Below are positions 26,007 through 34,969 of a stretch of 64,000 bases of DNA, in pieces. The stretch comes from Paracidovorax wautersii (GTDB lineage Bacteria > Pseudomonadota > Gammaproteobacteria > Burkholderiales > Burkholderiaceae_C), in the NCBI RefSeq assembly GCF_900113035.1, contig NZ_FONX01000014.1, positions 1 to 64,000 on the forward strand. The letters run 5' to 3'. Below the pieces are notes generated by a model. It was not told the origin of the DNA. It saw only the letters and a program-made list of their open reading frames with translations, and made no database searches. The stretch's first letter is position 1, and every line of letters begins with the position of its first letter. Made by a program: the position numbers and the translations under genes.

Positions 26007-28492
26007 GCCGGCTCGCCGGAATCGGCCGGCAGGCGGATCTCGAACACGCTGCCGTGCAGCGGCGCCGGCCGCACGCCGATCTGCCCGGCATGGGCCTCGA
26101 CGATCTTGCGGCAGATCGCCAGCCCCAGGCCGGTGCCGCCGTAGCCGTGCCGGGTCGCGCTGGACTGCATGAAGGGCTGGAAGATCAGATCGCGCTCCGC
26201 CTCGGGCACGCCCGGGCCCTCGTCCTGGATGCTGACGACGACGCGCCTGCGCCCACCGGGCGGCTGCTCCGCCACGCAGCGCACCGTGAGCGTGCCGCCC
26301 TCCGGCGAGAACTTGATGCCGTTGGCCAGCACGTTGCGGAAGACCTGCTCGATGCGGACCTTGTCCACGCTCGCGCGCAGGGGCTCGGGCGGCAGCTCCA
26401 GCGCAAAGCCCACCTTCCTGCGGGCCGCCAGCGGCGCCAGCTCCTGCACCACGGCGGAGAGGCTTTCGCGCACGTCCTCGGTGGCGAAGCGGAAGGCGCC
26501 CACGGTGCTCTCGATCTTGGAGATGTCCAGCAGGTTGTTCACCAGCTCCAGCATGCGCAGGCCCGAGGCATGGATGTCGTCGAACATCAGGCGCAGCTGC
26601 GAGGTCTCGTCGCTGCGGTAGATGCCCAGCTCCGAAAAGCCCAGGATGGATTGCAGCGGCGTGCGCAGTTCGTGGCTGATGTTCGCCACGAACTCGGACT
26701 TGGCCTGCGAGGCCGCCTCGGCCACGGCCAGCGCGTTGCGGATGGCGGTGACGTCCACCTTCACGGCCAGCAGCCCAACCGGCACGCCGCCCTCGCCCGG
26801 CACGGCGACCTTGCTGACCTGCACGTGGCGCACGCTGCCATCGGGCTGCCGCAGGGTGGTTTCGTAATGCGCGCGCCCGCCTTCCCTGAGCAGGCGCGGC
26901 GCGTGCAGGTCATAGGCCTAGGCCTCTTCGGGGGGCAGGAATTCGGTGTTCCTGCGGCCGATCACGTCGGCGCGGGAATGGCCCATGAACTCCTCCCAGG
27001 CACGGTTCACGCTCATGAAGCGCGCCTGCCGGTCGGTCATGCACAGCGGCAGCGGCACGATCTCCTGCAGCAGGTCGAGGAACTGCAGGCGGGATTCGGC
27101 GCTGCGCTCGGCCGCGATGCGTTCGGTCACGTCCACCGCGCTGCCCGCGAAGCCCGAGAACACGCCGTCCTTTTCCAGCGGGTTGAGCGCCATCTCCACG
27201 AAGAGGCGGCGGCCGCTTCCGCTGCGCATCAGGATGGTGCCGGTGCGCGGCTCGCCCGCAGCACGCGGGGCCAGCAGGTGCTGCAGCTTGCCGTGGTCGC
27301 CCGGGTCCACCAGCTGGCTCAGGTGCCGCCCGACCGGGTCGTCATGCAGGCCCCACTGCGCCCAGCGCGGATTGGCGAACAGCACCTTGCCGCCCGCATC
27401 GGTGCTGAAGAGCAGTTCCTGCACGCTCTCGACCAGGATCTGCAGCCGGCGCTCGCCCGCCGCCACCCGCGCGTTGGCCTGCTGCAGCTGCTCGTGCTGC
27501 CGCTCGCGGGCGCGCATGTGGCGCAGGGTGAGCGCCGTCAGGCCGAGGATCGCGCAGAGCACGCAGACCAGCGCCGGAACGAGCCACCGCAGCGTGCCCA
27601 GGGCCTGGCTCACCGCGTTGGCACGCGGCAGTTCCACCAGGGCCACGAGCGGCAGCCGGGGGCTCGTGCGGTAGCCGATGAGCAAGTCCTCGCCCGTGCC
27701 ATCGACCATCTCCAGCATGCCACGGTTTCGGGGGCCCAGCTGGGTGCCCAGCGGGCCGCCTGACTCCAGCAACGCCACCAGGTCGGCTCGGCCGGAGCCC
27801 GCGAGCACCCGCCCGGCACGGTCTGCCAGCAACGCCTGCGCGCCCGGCGCCATCGACTCCAGCACCGACTGCTGGTAGGCGACGAACGAGGCCGGGTTGA
27901 TGACGCCCACGACCAGGAATTCGGACTGCCCGCCGCCCCGGGCGGCATGGAAGATCACCGGAATGAAGTCCACGCCCGCCGGAGCGCTGCCGGGCTGCAT
28001 CATGTCCACCAGATAGCGCCCCTGCTGGCGCCGGCCGATGCCGATGCGGTTGGGCGGCGGAATCTCGCCCAGCCGGTCCACCGCCACCGTGGAGCCCGTG
28101 CCGCGCTCGGCGGTCGTGGCCAGGATGCGGCCGCTCATGTCCAGCACGGCGACGCTGCGGAGATCGGGCAGCACGCGCATCGCATCGGCGAAGTGTTCGC
28201 CGAAGTAGAGGGGCTGGTCCTGCTCGATCTGGCGGCCCGCCGTGTCGGCCACCGTGCCCAGCAGGGCCCCGGTGGTGTCGAAGGTGCGGCTGGCGCGCTC
28301 TTCGAGCATGCGCGCCATCATGCCGACCGCGTTCAGGTCGGACTCCACGGCGCTGCGCATCGCGGAGACCAGCAGCACGGCCGCCGCGATGCAGGCGATG
28401 ACACAGGCGCCAACGGAGAACGACACCAGCGCCGTGGTCGCGGTCCTGAACGGAGTGCGTGTGCGGTGAGGCATGTGCCTGGGTGAGCTCAT
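26003..28492 (-). pseudogene. PAS-domain sensor histidine kinase interrupted by an in-frame amber codon
   Basis: Read through, this is an 829-codon kinase. It has TM1, a Cache-like periplasmic domain, TM2 near 300-325, two PAS domains (about 345-450 and 460-575), HisKA with NISHELRTPL (His607) and HATPase with NVLANGIKFS, DEGPGV and GGTGLGLAI. Codon 525 (26920-26918) is TAG. The frame continues without loss of homology: FLPPEEA-stop-AYDLHAPRLL, in the middle of PAS2. As written, only the sensor and first PAS would be made. Possible explanations are a recent nonsense mutation (CAG to TAG fits), amber readthrough, or a base error. Both ends keep ATGA overlaps with their neighbours. Confidence 0.85.
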
Positions 28493-29277
28493 CGGATGAC
28501 CATGACTTCCATGCCCTGCTTCCAGGCGGCCTGGTGCAGCCGCCCGTCTTCGCGCACGGCAGCGACGAAGCGGTCCACGGTATCGCTCCAGGCGGGCCGG
28601 TCGAGCGCGGTGGCGTAGGCGTACTGCGTCATCTCGACCGGGGTGGGCGGGGCGATCGAACGCGCCCAGCTGGTGGTGCGTGCCATCATTTCGCTGACGC
28701 TGAAGTTCGTGAGGAACACGTCCACCCGCCCGGCCTGCAGGTCCTGCTGCACGGTGGAAAACGGCAGCGCCACCACGCGGGCGACGCGGAAGTGGGCGGA
28801 GATGTTGGTATCGAAATAGCTGCTGGCGACCACGCCGATCACGACGCCGGGGCGGTCGATGTCCTCCCAGCGCTGCACCACCGGGCTGCCTCGGTTCACC
28901 ACGGCATAGACGTCGCTGCGCAGGTGGGGCGTGGCCATGTGCATGCGGCGCTTGCGCTCTGCGGAGACCGCCCAGGCCGACATGGAGACATCGCAGCGGC
29001 GCGAGGCCAGATCGATCGCCACCGTGTTCGGCGTGGTGTCGATGAAGGCCACGGGCAGCTTCAGGCTCGCGGCCAGTTCATGGGCCATGTCGATGTCCAG
29101 GCCCGAGAGCTTGCCGGTCACCGGGTCGCGGTAGGTGCTGCCGAAATAGTCGGGCCAGACGCAGATGCGCAGCACCGAGCGCGGCATCCCGTCCGGCACC
29201 GGCTGCGCGGAACACAGGCCGAACCAGGAGCAGGCGGCGGCCCAGAGCAGGCAGCGCAGGAGCCGGCCCGCCGTCAT
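28489..29277 (-). CDS. Periplasmic solute-binding protein, family 3 (amino-acid type)
   Basis: 262 aa. A signal peptide (LLRCLLWAAACSWFGLCSAQ) is followed by the two-lobed SBP fold: LRICVWPDYFGSTYRDP, GLDIDMAHELAASLKLPVAF and VDVFLTNFSVSEMM. There are no ABC permease genes nearby. It overlaps both neighbours by ATGA (kinase downstream, HD-GYP upstream), so it is locked into a signalling operon. It probably presents a ligand to one of the membrane kinases rather than serving transport (inference). Confidence 0.82.
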   Translation of the reverse strand: MTAGRLLRCLLWAAACSWFGLCSAQPVPDGMPRSVLRICVWPDYFGSTYRDPVTGKLSGLDIDMAHELAASLKLPVAFIDTTPNTVAIDLASRRCDVSMSAWAVSAERKRRMHMATPHLRSDVYAVVNRGSPVVQRWEDIDRPGVVIGVVASSYFDTNISAHFRVARVVALPFSTVQQDLQAGRVDVFLTNFSVSEMMARTTSWARSIAPPTPVEMTQYAYATALDRPAWSDTVDRFVAAVREDGRLHQAAWKQGMEVMVIR

Positions 29278-30026
29278 AGGGCGATGGTCCCCTCGACCAG
29301 ATCGCGAAAGCTCGGGCGCTGTTCGGTGACGCGGCGATGCAGCGCCACGATGGCCGGCAGATGCGCGAGGAAGGTGTCCACCACCACGGGGTCGAACGCG
29401 GCCTCGCGCTCCTTGCGGAGCATGGCCAGGGCCTCCTCCACGCTGAACGCCTTGCGATAGACGCGGTCCATGGTGAGCGCGTCGAAGAAATCCACCACGG
29501 CGACGATGCGGCCCGAAAGCGGAATCTGCCGGCCCGACAGGCCGCGGGGATAGCCCTTGCCGTCCCAGCGCTCATGGTGCGAGAGCGCGGTCTCGGCCGC
29601 CAGCCGGAACACCGGAATGCTCGACATGCCCAGGATGGCGGCACCGTTGGTGGTGTGCTGCTGCATGATCTCGCGCTCCTCGGGCGTGAGCGGGCCGGGC
29701 TTTTTCAGCACGGCGTCGGGCGTGCCGATCTTGCCGATGTCGTGCATGGGCGCGGCGCGGCGCAGCATCTGCGCGTAGGCCGGCGGCTCGCCGAGGAACA
29801 GGGCCAGCGCCTCGGCCAGGAAGCCGATGCGAACGATGTGCACGCCGGTGTCGTCGTCCTTGAATTCGGCAGCGATGCTCAGCTGCAGCAGTGCCTCGTG
29901 GTGCGCGCGGGTCACCTCCTCCAGCGCCCGGTTGCGCTCGTGATAGAGGCGGCCCAGATCCGCCACCATGCGTTCCATCTGGGCGTTCGCCGCCGCATCG
30001 GCGTACTCCTGCGGCCATGCGGTCAT
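29274..30026 (-). CDS. HD-GYP domain cyclic-di-GMP phosphodiesterase
   Basis: 250 aa. An N-terminal helix is followed by the HD-GYP domain with all key residues: PMHDIGK (H95, D96), KKPGPLTPEE, QQHTTNGA, HHERWDGKGYP (150-160) and VDFFDALTMDRVYRKA. Family members hydrolyse c-di-GMP with a di- or tri-iron/manganese centre. It lacks its own receiver; the CheY-like protein encoded just before it, with an ATGA overlap, probably serves that role in trans. Confidence 0.9.
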   Translation of the reverse strand: MTAWPQEYADAAANAQMERMVADLGRLYHERNRALEEVTRAHHEALLQLSIAAEFKDDDTGVHIVRIGFLAEALALFLGEPPAYAQMLRRAAPMHDIGKIGTPDAVLKKPGPLTPEEREIMQQHTTNGAAILGMSSIPVFRLAAETALSHHERWDGKGYPRGLSGRQIPLSGRIVAVVDFFDALTMDRVYRKAFSVEEALAMLRKEREAAFDPVVVDTFLAHLPAIVALHRRVTEQRPSFRDLVEGTIAL

Positions 30027-30409
30027 GACATGGCCCCCGCCGTCTGCGACAGCTTCTTCTTGACGGTCTCCAGCAGTTCGAGCGGGCTGAACGGCTTGAG
30101 CAGATAGGCGTCGGCCCCGGCCGCCAGGCCCGCCTCCACATCGGTCTGATGGCCGCGCGCGGTCAGCAGGATGACCGGGGGACGCGGCCCCGGGCCCTGC
30201 TTGACCAGGCGGCAGAGATCGAGCCCGTCGATGCCCCCGGGAGTCATCACGTCCAGCAGCACCAGATCCGGCCTCAGCAAGGGCAGAAGCTCGGCGCCCT
30301 CATCGGCCGTGGCGCAGTCGTGGATCGAATAGTCCTCCAGCTCCAGCGTCATGCGGATGAGCCGCCGGATTTCCTGCTGGTCTTCGACGACGAGGATTTT
30401 CTTGGACAT
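30023..30409 (-). CDS. CheY-like single-domain response regulator
   Basis: 128 aa receiver: acidic pocket VVEDQQ (E9, D10), phosphoacceptor Asp53 in VLLDVMTPGG, Thr83 in LLTARG and Lys105 in LLKPFSP. There is no output domain. The ATG at 30409 is chosen because GGAGAT lies 7 nt upstream; the longer in-frame start at 30442 adds residues not found in receivers. It is the first gene of the operon, followed by the HD-GYP gene with an ATGA overlap. It probably receives phosphate from the downstream kinases. Confidence 0.9.
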   Translation of the reverse strand: MSKKILVVEDQQEIRRLIRMTLELEDYSIHDCATADEGAELLPLLRPDLVLLDVMTPGGIDGLDLCRLVKQGPGPRPPVILLTARGHQTDVEAGLAAGADAYLLKPFSPLELLETVKKKLSQTAGAMS

Positions 30410-30671
30410 GGGCCATCTCCAGATGAAATTGAATGGTTGCACCTATCATATCTATCATTTAGGCTTGCATCCAGTCTTTTCGCTGCAACCCATCGTAAGG
30501 GCCAATGGCGGTTCATGCGCCGGTGGAACCACCGATCTGCTCGATCTGCACGGGCCTGAACGATGAAACCTTGACCGATAGCAATTTCCGGCGTGTGCCG
30601 TATTCGACGGCGCATCGCGCACTTCCTGCCGGATGGCCCAGCCGGCACCCTTTCACTTCGAGGAGAGAACC

Positions 30672-32411
30672 ATGTTCGGATCAATGACAGTCGCCAGGAA
30701 GCTGGCCCTGGGCTTCGGCGCCCTGCTGGCCATCGGCGTCGGCATCGTCGCCTATGCCGCCTGGGCCATGAGCGGGCTCAACACGCGCATCGACGAACTG
30801 GTCAACTACCGCATGGTGCAGACGAGGCAGTTCAACGCGGTCAAGGACAACCTGCAGGCGGCAGGCCGGTACGCCCGCAACATCGTCATCAACAACGAGC
30901 CCACCTTCGCGGCCGGGGAACGCAAGAAGATCAACGATCTGATAGCGGCCAACACCGAGTTGCTGCGCAAGCTCGACCAGAGCATCACGTCCGCCCGTTC
31001 GCGCGAGCTTTTCAAGCAGATCAACGAGGCCCGGGGGCCCTATCTCAAGGCCCTGAACACGGCCATCGACATGGCGCTCAAGGGTGAGCAGGCGGCGGCC
31101 GGCAAGTACCTGGTCGATCAGGTCCGGCTGCTGCAGAACGTGTTCTTCAAGGCCGTGGACGACTCCACCGCCCTGCAGGACGAGATGGCGAACGAACTCG
31201 CGCGCACCGCATCCGAGCAGGCAGCGCTCGGCGTGCAGATCATGTCGGCGCTGGCCCTGGGCATGGTGGCGATCGGCGCGGCCGTGGGCTGGGCCGTGAC
31301 CCGCAGCCTGCGCCAGGCCCTGGGCGCGGAACCCGCCGCGCTGAGCGCCGCCGTCAGCCGCGTGGCCGATGGCGACCTGAGCCAGCCCCTGCCCGTCGCG
31401 GCCCGCGATTCCGCCAGCGTGCTGGCCAACGTGGCACGCATGCAGGCCCAGCTGGCGCAGGTGGTGGCCACCGTGCGGCAGAACTCCGACAGCGTCGCCA
31501 CGGCCAGCAGCGAGATCGCGCAGGGCAACGAAGACCTCAGCCAGCGCACGGAAGAGCAGGCCAGCGCACTGCAGCAGACGGCAGCCACCATGGAGGAGCT
31601 GAGCACCACCGTGCGCAACAACGCCGACAGCGCCAAGCAGGCCAGCCAGCTCGCGACGGGCGCCTCCGGCGTGGCGCAGCAAGGCGGGGAGATCGTCGGC
31701 CAGGTGGTGGCGACCATGCAGTCGATCAACGAGAGCAGCAACCGCATCGGCGACATCATCGGCGTGATCGACGGCATCGCCTTCCAGACCAACATCCTGG
31801 CGCTGAACGCCGCCGTGGAAGCGGCCCGTGCCGGCGAGCAGGGCCGGGGCTTCGCCGTGGTGGCGAGCGAGGTGCGCAACCTGGCCGGCCGCTCGGCCGA
31901 GGCCGCCAAGGAGATCAAGGCGCTGATCGGCCAGAGCACCGCGCAGGTGCAGCAGGGCTCGGCCCTGGTGGACCAGGCCGGCAAGACCATGGGCGAGATC
32001 GTCGGCGCCATCCAGCGCGTGAGCGACATGGTGGCCGAGATCACCGCCTCCAGCGCGGAGCAGAGCTCCGGCTTCCAGCAGGTGGGCGAGGCCGTGAGCC
32101 AGATGGATCAGGTCACGCAGCAGAACGCCGCGCTGGTCGAGGAAAGCGCCGCCGCCGCCGCGAATCTGAGAGGGCAGGCACGGCAGCTGGTGGAGGCCGT
32201 GTCGATCTTCAAGCTCGCGGCCACCGGAGCCGCGGCGCCCTCCAGGGCCGCGGTGGTGGCGCCGGCCCCCGCCATGGCCGCCCCGAAGCGGCCCGCCAGC
32301 CGCCCGGCGGCCGCACAGGCGAGCGCCAAGCCCGTCCTCGCGCCCCGGCCCGCACTCGCCGCGAGCGCAGCGGGCATGGCCTCATCGGGGGACCAGTGGG
32401 AAGCGTTCTGA
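30672..32411 (+). CDS. Methyl-accepting chemotaxis protein with CheR-binding tail
   Basis: 579 aa. TM1 ([21 protein letters not shown]) is followed by a four-helix-bundle sensor (about 35-190), TM2 ([17 protein letters not shown]), HAMP and a signalling domain with tip [20 protein letters not shown]. An Ala/Pro linker of about 60 residues leads to the C-terminal QWEAF, matching the xWxxF tether for CheR/CheB. This makes it a likely major (high-abundance) receptor able to help other receptors adapt. AGGAGAG lies 5 nt before the ATG. It diverges from the CheY/HD-GYP operon across 262 bp. Confidence 0.92.
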   Translation: MFGSMTVARKLALGFGALLAIGVGIVAYAAWAMSGLNTRIDELVNYRMVQTRQFNAVKDNLQAAGRYARNIVINNEPTFAAGERKKINDLIAANTELLRKLDQSITSARSRELFKQINEARGPYLKALNTAIDMALKGEQAAAGKYLVDQVRLLQNVFFKAVDDSTALQDEMANELARTASEQAALGVQIMSALALGMVAIGAAVGWAVTRSLRQALGAEPAALSAAVSRVADGDLSQPLPVAARDSASVLANVARMQAQLAQVVATVRQNSDSVATASSEIAQGNEDLSQRTEEQASALQQTAATMEELSTTVRNNADSAKQASQLATGASGVAQQGGEIVGQVVATMQSINESSNRIGDIIGVIDGIAFQTNILALNAAVEAARAGEQGRGFAVVASEVRNLAGRSAEAAKEIKALIGQSTAQVQQGSALVDQAGKTMGEIVGAIQRVSDMVAEITASSAEQSSGFQQVGEAVSQMDQVTQQNAALVEESAAAAANLRGQARQLVEAVSIFKLAATGAAAPSRAAVVAPAPAMAAPKRPASRPAAAQASAKPVLAPRPALAASAAGMASSGDQWEAF

Positions 32412-32427
32412 TGTTCTAGAGCGCCGG

Positions 32428-32459
32428 GCCGCCCCTCGGAGCCGGGCGGCGTCTTTTTT
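32428..32459 (+). terminator. Intrinsic terminator after the chemoreceptor
   Basis: GCCGCCC (32428-32434), a 9-nt loop and GGGCGGC (32444-32450) are followed by GTCTTTTTT. It lies 17 nt after the chemoreceptor stop and just before the repeat ends at 32478. Confidence 0.8.
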
Positions 32460-32477
32460 CTCGACGCGCCCGGCGTC

Positions 32478-32496
32478 GGAACGTGTTCACGATCTC
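32478..32496. repeat. Solo 19-bp end of the structured repeat
   Basis: GGAACGTGTTCACGATCTC matches the 19-bp repeat end at all but two positions, in the first base and the central variable base. It abuts the full copy that starts at 32497, giving a tandem of two ends. It looks like the remnant of an earlier insertion or a partial duplication. Confidence 0.7.
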
Positions 32497-32766
32497 AGAA
32501 CGTGTTTACGATCTCCCAGGGGTCGCGCAGCTACGTCGGCGGGATGGGATGCAAGGCGCGGTGCGCAGTGGATAGCACGGCTATCCACAAGCGCCGCAAC
32601 GCCGCAGACCGCCCGCCGACGTAGCTGCCCTTCGGGTTGGAGCGAAATCGGGCGATTGAACGCCCCGGCTGCTTGCATGGACACCAGCCCATGCGGCGCA
32701 TCCGAAGCATCCACTCATCCCGATTGCGCTCCAACGCGATCCCCTGCGAGATCGTAAACACGTTCT
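32497..32766. repeat. Structured intergenic repeat, copy 2 (270 bp)
   Basis: Same orientation as copy 1, with ends AGAACGTGTTTACGATCTC (32497-32515) and its exact reverse complement (32748-32766). It is 11 bp shorter because of one variable loop; apart from that loop only a handful of substitutions distinguish the copies. The central base of the end differs from copy 1 (T instead of G), and the partner base in the other arm has changed to match (A instead of C). The right end overlaps the stop codon of the REC-Hpt gene. Confidence 0.85.
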
Positions 32767-33479
32767 CAGAGCCGGAGCAAGGCGTCGCGCAGGCCCTGCC
32801 AGCGGCGCGCCACCTCGGTCAGGTCGTGGCGGGAGAGCTGGGCATCCAGCGACTGGGCCAGCTCGGCCAGCGGGTGGGCGCCGATGAGCCGGAGCACGCT
32901 CTTGAGGTTGTGGGCGGTGCGGCGCAGCGCCGCCATGTCCTGGCGCGCGAGTGCCTGGTCACCGGCCTGCGCATCCAGCGGAAACTGCTGCCGGCACAGG
33001 GCCGTGAACGACTGCAGCATCGGCTCGCTGCCCTCGAAGAGCGCTGCGGCGTCGGGGCCGGCCACCACCGGCGCTGGCGGGGGGGTGGGCGCGGGCACCG
33101 GCGCTGCATTGCCGCTGCGCTGCGGGCCCACGGCTTCCATCACGCAGGCCTGCAGGGCCTTGAGGCCGACCGGCTTGTGCAGGATGCGCCAGACCCCGGC
33201 CTGCTGCAGCTGCTGTTCGACGGACGGGGTGATGCCGGCGCTGAAGACCGCCACCGGCATGCGGGACTGGGCCAGCAGGGCCTTGGCGAAATCGAGCGCC
33301 GAGCCGTCCACCAGGGTGAGATCGGTCAGCACCAGATCGACCGGCTCGCTCTCCAGCATCCGCGAGGCCTGGGCGACGGAATCGCTCATCAGCAGCTCGA
33401 TCGGCAGGCCGTCCAGGGCCATCGCCACGTAGCGGCAGACGGCCGGATCATCCTCCAGCAGCAGAACGCGGGCAGCCAT
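32766..33479 (-). CDS. Response regulator with C-terminal Hpt domain
   Basis: 237 aa. Receiver: LLLEDD, Asp53 in LTDLTLVDGS, Lys102 in LHKPVGL. After a Pro-rich linker (about 125-142) comes a histidine phosphotransfer domain with His190 in RRTAHNLKSVLRLIG. It can therefore accept phosphate on Asp and relay through His. The ATG at 33479 is the first ATG but has a weak ribosome site; an upstream TTG at 33503, overlapping the preceding stop, is an alternative. The stop TGA shares its last base with the end of repeat copy 2. Confidence 0.82.
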   Translation of the reverse strand: MAARVLLLEDDPAVCRYVAMALDGLPIELLMSDSVAQASRMLESEPVDLVLTDLTLVDGSALDFAKALLAQSRMPVAVFSAGITPSVEQQLQQAGVWRILHKPVGLKALQACVMEAVGPQRSGNAAPVPAPTPPPAPVVAGPDAAALFEGSEPMLQSFTALCRQQFPLDAQAGDQALARQDMAALRRTAHNLKSVLRLIGAHPLAELAQSLDAQLSRHDLTEVARRWQGLRDALLRL

Positions 33480-33499
33480 GGGGAGCGCTGAAGCAGGCG

Positions 33500-34099
33500 T
33501 CAAGCCAGGCCGAGGGCGGATTTCACCAGGCCGCCGAGCTCCTGGACCATGTCCACCTTGTGCACCACCGGCACCCCGTTCAGGGCGAAGCGGTAGGGCT
33601 CCAGCTCGCTGTCGGACAGCGAGGTCACGACGATGAGGCGGGTGGTGTCGAACTGGGGGCTGGTCCGCAGGCCGGCGATCAGGGCGGCGCCGTCGATGCC
33701 GGGCAGCAGGATGTCCACCAGCAGCACGTCGGGCTTGAGCTGGCCGGCCATGGCCAGGCCGCTGATGCCGTCCGGCGCGACATGCAGGTCCACGTCGGGC
33801 AGCGCGTGCTTGAGCACCAGCGACACGAGGTTCTGGAAGTGGACCGAATCCTCGATCAGCAGCACCTTGGATTTGGATGAAGCCGGCGCGCGGTCCTGCG
33901 GCGCGCGCGAGCTGTTGCGCTGCCAGGCTTCCACGGACTTGCGGGAGATGCGACGATGGCCGCCTGGCGTCTTCCAGGCTTCCAGCTCGCCGCGATCGAC
34001 CATCAGCTGCACCGAGCGCACCGCAAGATTGAGCTCGCGTGCGGCCTCGATGGTGGTCATCTCGCCACCAGCCTTGGTCAGTGCCTCATTCGAATTCAT
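33500..34099 (-). CDS. Excisionase-type HTH fused to a receiver domain
   Basis: 199 aa. Residues 14-60 form a MerR/excisionase-like winged helix (MTTIEAARELNLAVRSVQLM, then TPGGHRRISRKSVEAW). Residues 77-199 form a receiver: LLIEDS, Asp129 in VLLVDILLPG, Thr159 in VVTSLSD and Lys181 in VVHKVD. The DNA-binding part precedes the receiver, the reverse of the usual order. It is followed by the REC-Hpt gene, with the stop at most 21 bp from the next start, and the two probably form one phosphorelay. It diverges from the binding-protein gene at 34189. Confidence 0.85.
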   Translation of the reverse strand: MNSNEALTKAGGEMTTIEAARELNLAVRSVQLMVDRGELEAWKTPGGHRRISRKSVEAWQRNSSRAPQDRAPASSKSKVLLIEDSVHFQNLVSLVLKHALPDVDLHVAPDGISGLAMAGQLKPDVLLVDILLPGIDGAALIAGLRTSPQFDTTRLIVVTSLSDSELEPYRFALNGVPVVHKVDMVQELGGLVKSALGLA

Positions 34100-34188
34100 C
34101 AGATATCTTCCAAAGAAATTATTCTATTAGTAAAAATTGATAGAACCGCGAAGTTCACCCTAAAGACTGAACAAAGGAGTAAGCAACC

Positions 34189-34935
34189 GTGCAGTCCATC
34201 GACCCTCACCTTATCGCCCTTATCGCGCCCACGGGGCGGCTGCGGGCCTGCATCAACCTGGGCAACCCTATCCTGGCGCACCGGGGCGGCGACGGGCAGC
34301 CGGGTGGCATCTCGATCGACCTGGCCCGTGAATTCGGCCGGCGCCTGGGCCTGCCCGTGGACCTGGCAGTGTTCGACACCGCCGCCCAGTCCGTCAAGGC
34401 CGTAACGGAAGAGCAGGCGGACATCGGTTTTTTCGCCGTGGACCCGCTGCGCGGCCAGGGCATCGCCTTCACGGCGCCCTACGTGCTGATCGAAGGCGCC
34501 TACCTGGTGCGTGAGGCCTCGCCCATCACCGCCAACGAACAGGTGGACCGGCCCGGCATCTCGGTGGCCGTGGGCCAGGGCAGCGCCTACGACCTCTACC
34601 TGAGCCGCGAGCTCAAGGCCGCGCAGATCGTGCGCGCGCCCAGTTCCCCGGCCGTGGTGGGCACCTTCATCGACCAGTCGCTGGACGTAGCGGCCGGCGT
34701 GCGCCAGCAGCTGGAGGCCGACGCGCAGCGCACGCCCGGCCTGCGTCTGCTGCCCGGCCGCTTCATGGTGATCCAGCAGGCCATGGGCCTGCCCAAGGGC
34801 CGGGGCGAGGCCGCCGCGCAGCTGCTGTGCGACTTCGTGGAAGACATGAAGGCGCAGGGCTTCGTGGCGCAGGCCATGCGCAGGCACGGCATCCAGGGCG
34901 CGTCGGTCGCACCGGCGGCGCAGGCGGGCGCCTGA
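34189..34935 (+). CDS. Family 3 solute-binding-like protein without a signal peptide
   Basis: 248 aa. Typical SBP_bac_3 motifs are present: GRLRACINLGNPILA, GGISIDLAREFGRRLGLPV, ADIGFFAVDPLRGQGIAFT and VAVGQGSAYDLYLSREL. The GTG start at 34189 is supported by AAAGGAGT 8 nt upstream. No signal peptide or lipobox precedes the domain, so the product may be cytoplasmic or exported by another route. No ABC permease or ATPase is adjacent. It diverges from the HTH-REC regulator. Confidence 0.8.
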   Translation: MQSIDPHLIALIAPTGRLRACINLGNPILAHRGGDGQPGGISIDLAREFGRRLGLPVDLAVFDTAAQSVKAVTEEQADIGFFAVDPLRGQGIAFTAPYVLIEGAYLVREASPITANEQVDRPGISVAVGQGSAYDLYLSRELKAAQIVRAPSSPAVVGTFIDQSLDVAAGVRQQLEADAQRTPGLRLLPGRFMVIQQAMGLPKGRGEAAAQLLCDFVEDMKAQGFVAQAMRRHGIQGASVAPAAQAGA

Positions 34936-34969
34936 CCGCCGGGCTGCCGCTGCGCCCCTCCCCGCAGGC

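Noticed and set aside
30574-30581. FliA (sigma-28) -10 element GACCGATA upstream of the chemoreceptor at 30672
   Set aside because: No TAAA-type -35 lies at the required spacing, so it is probably chance.
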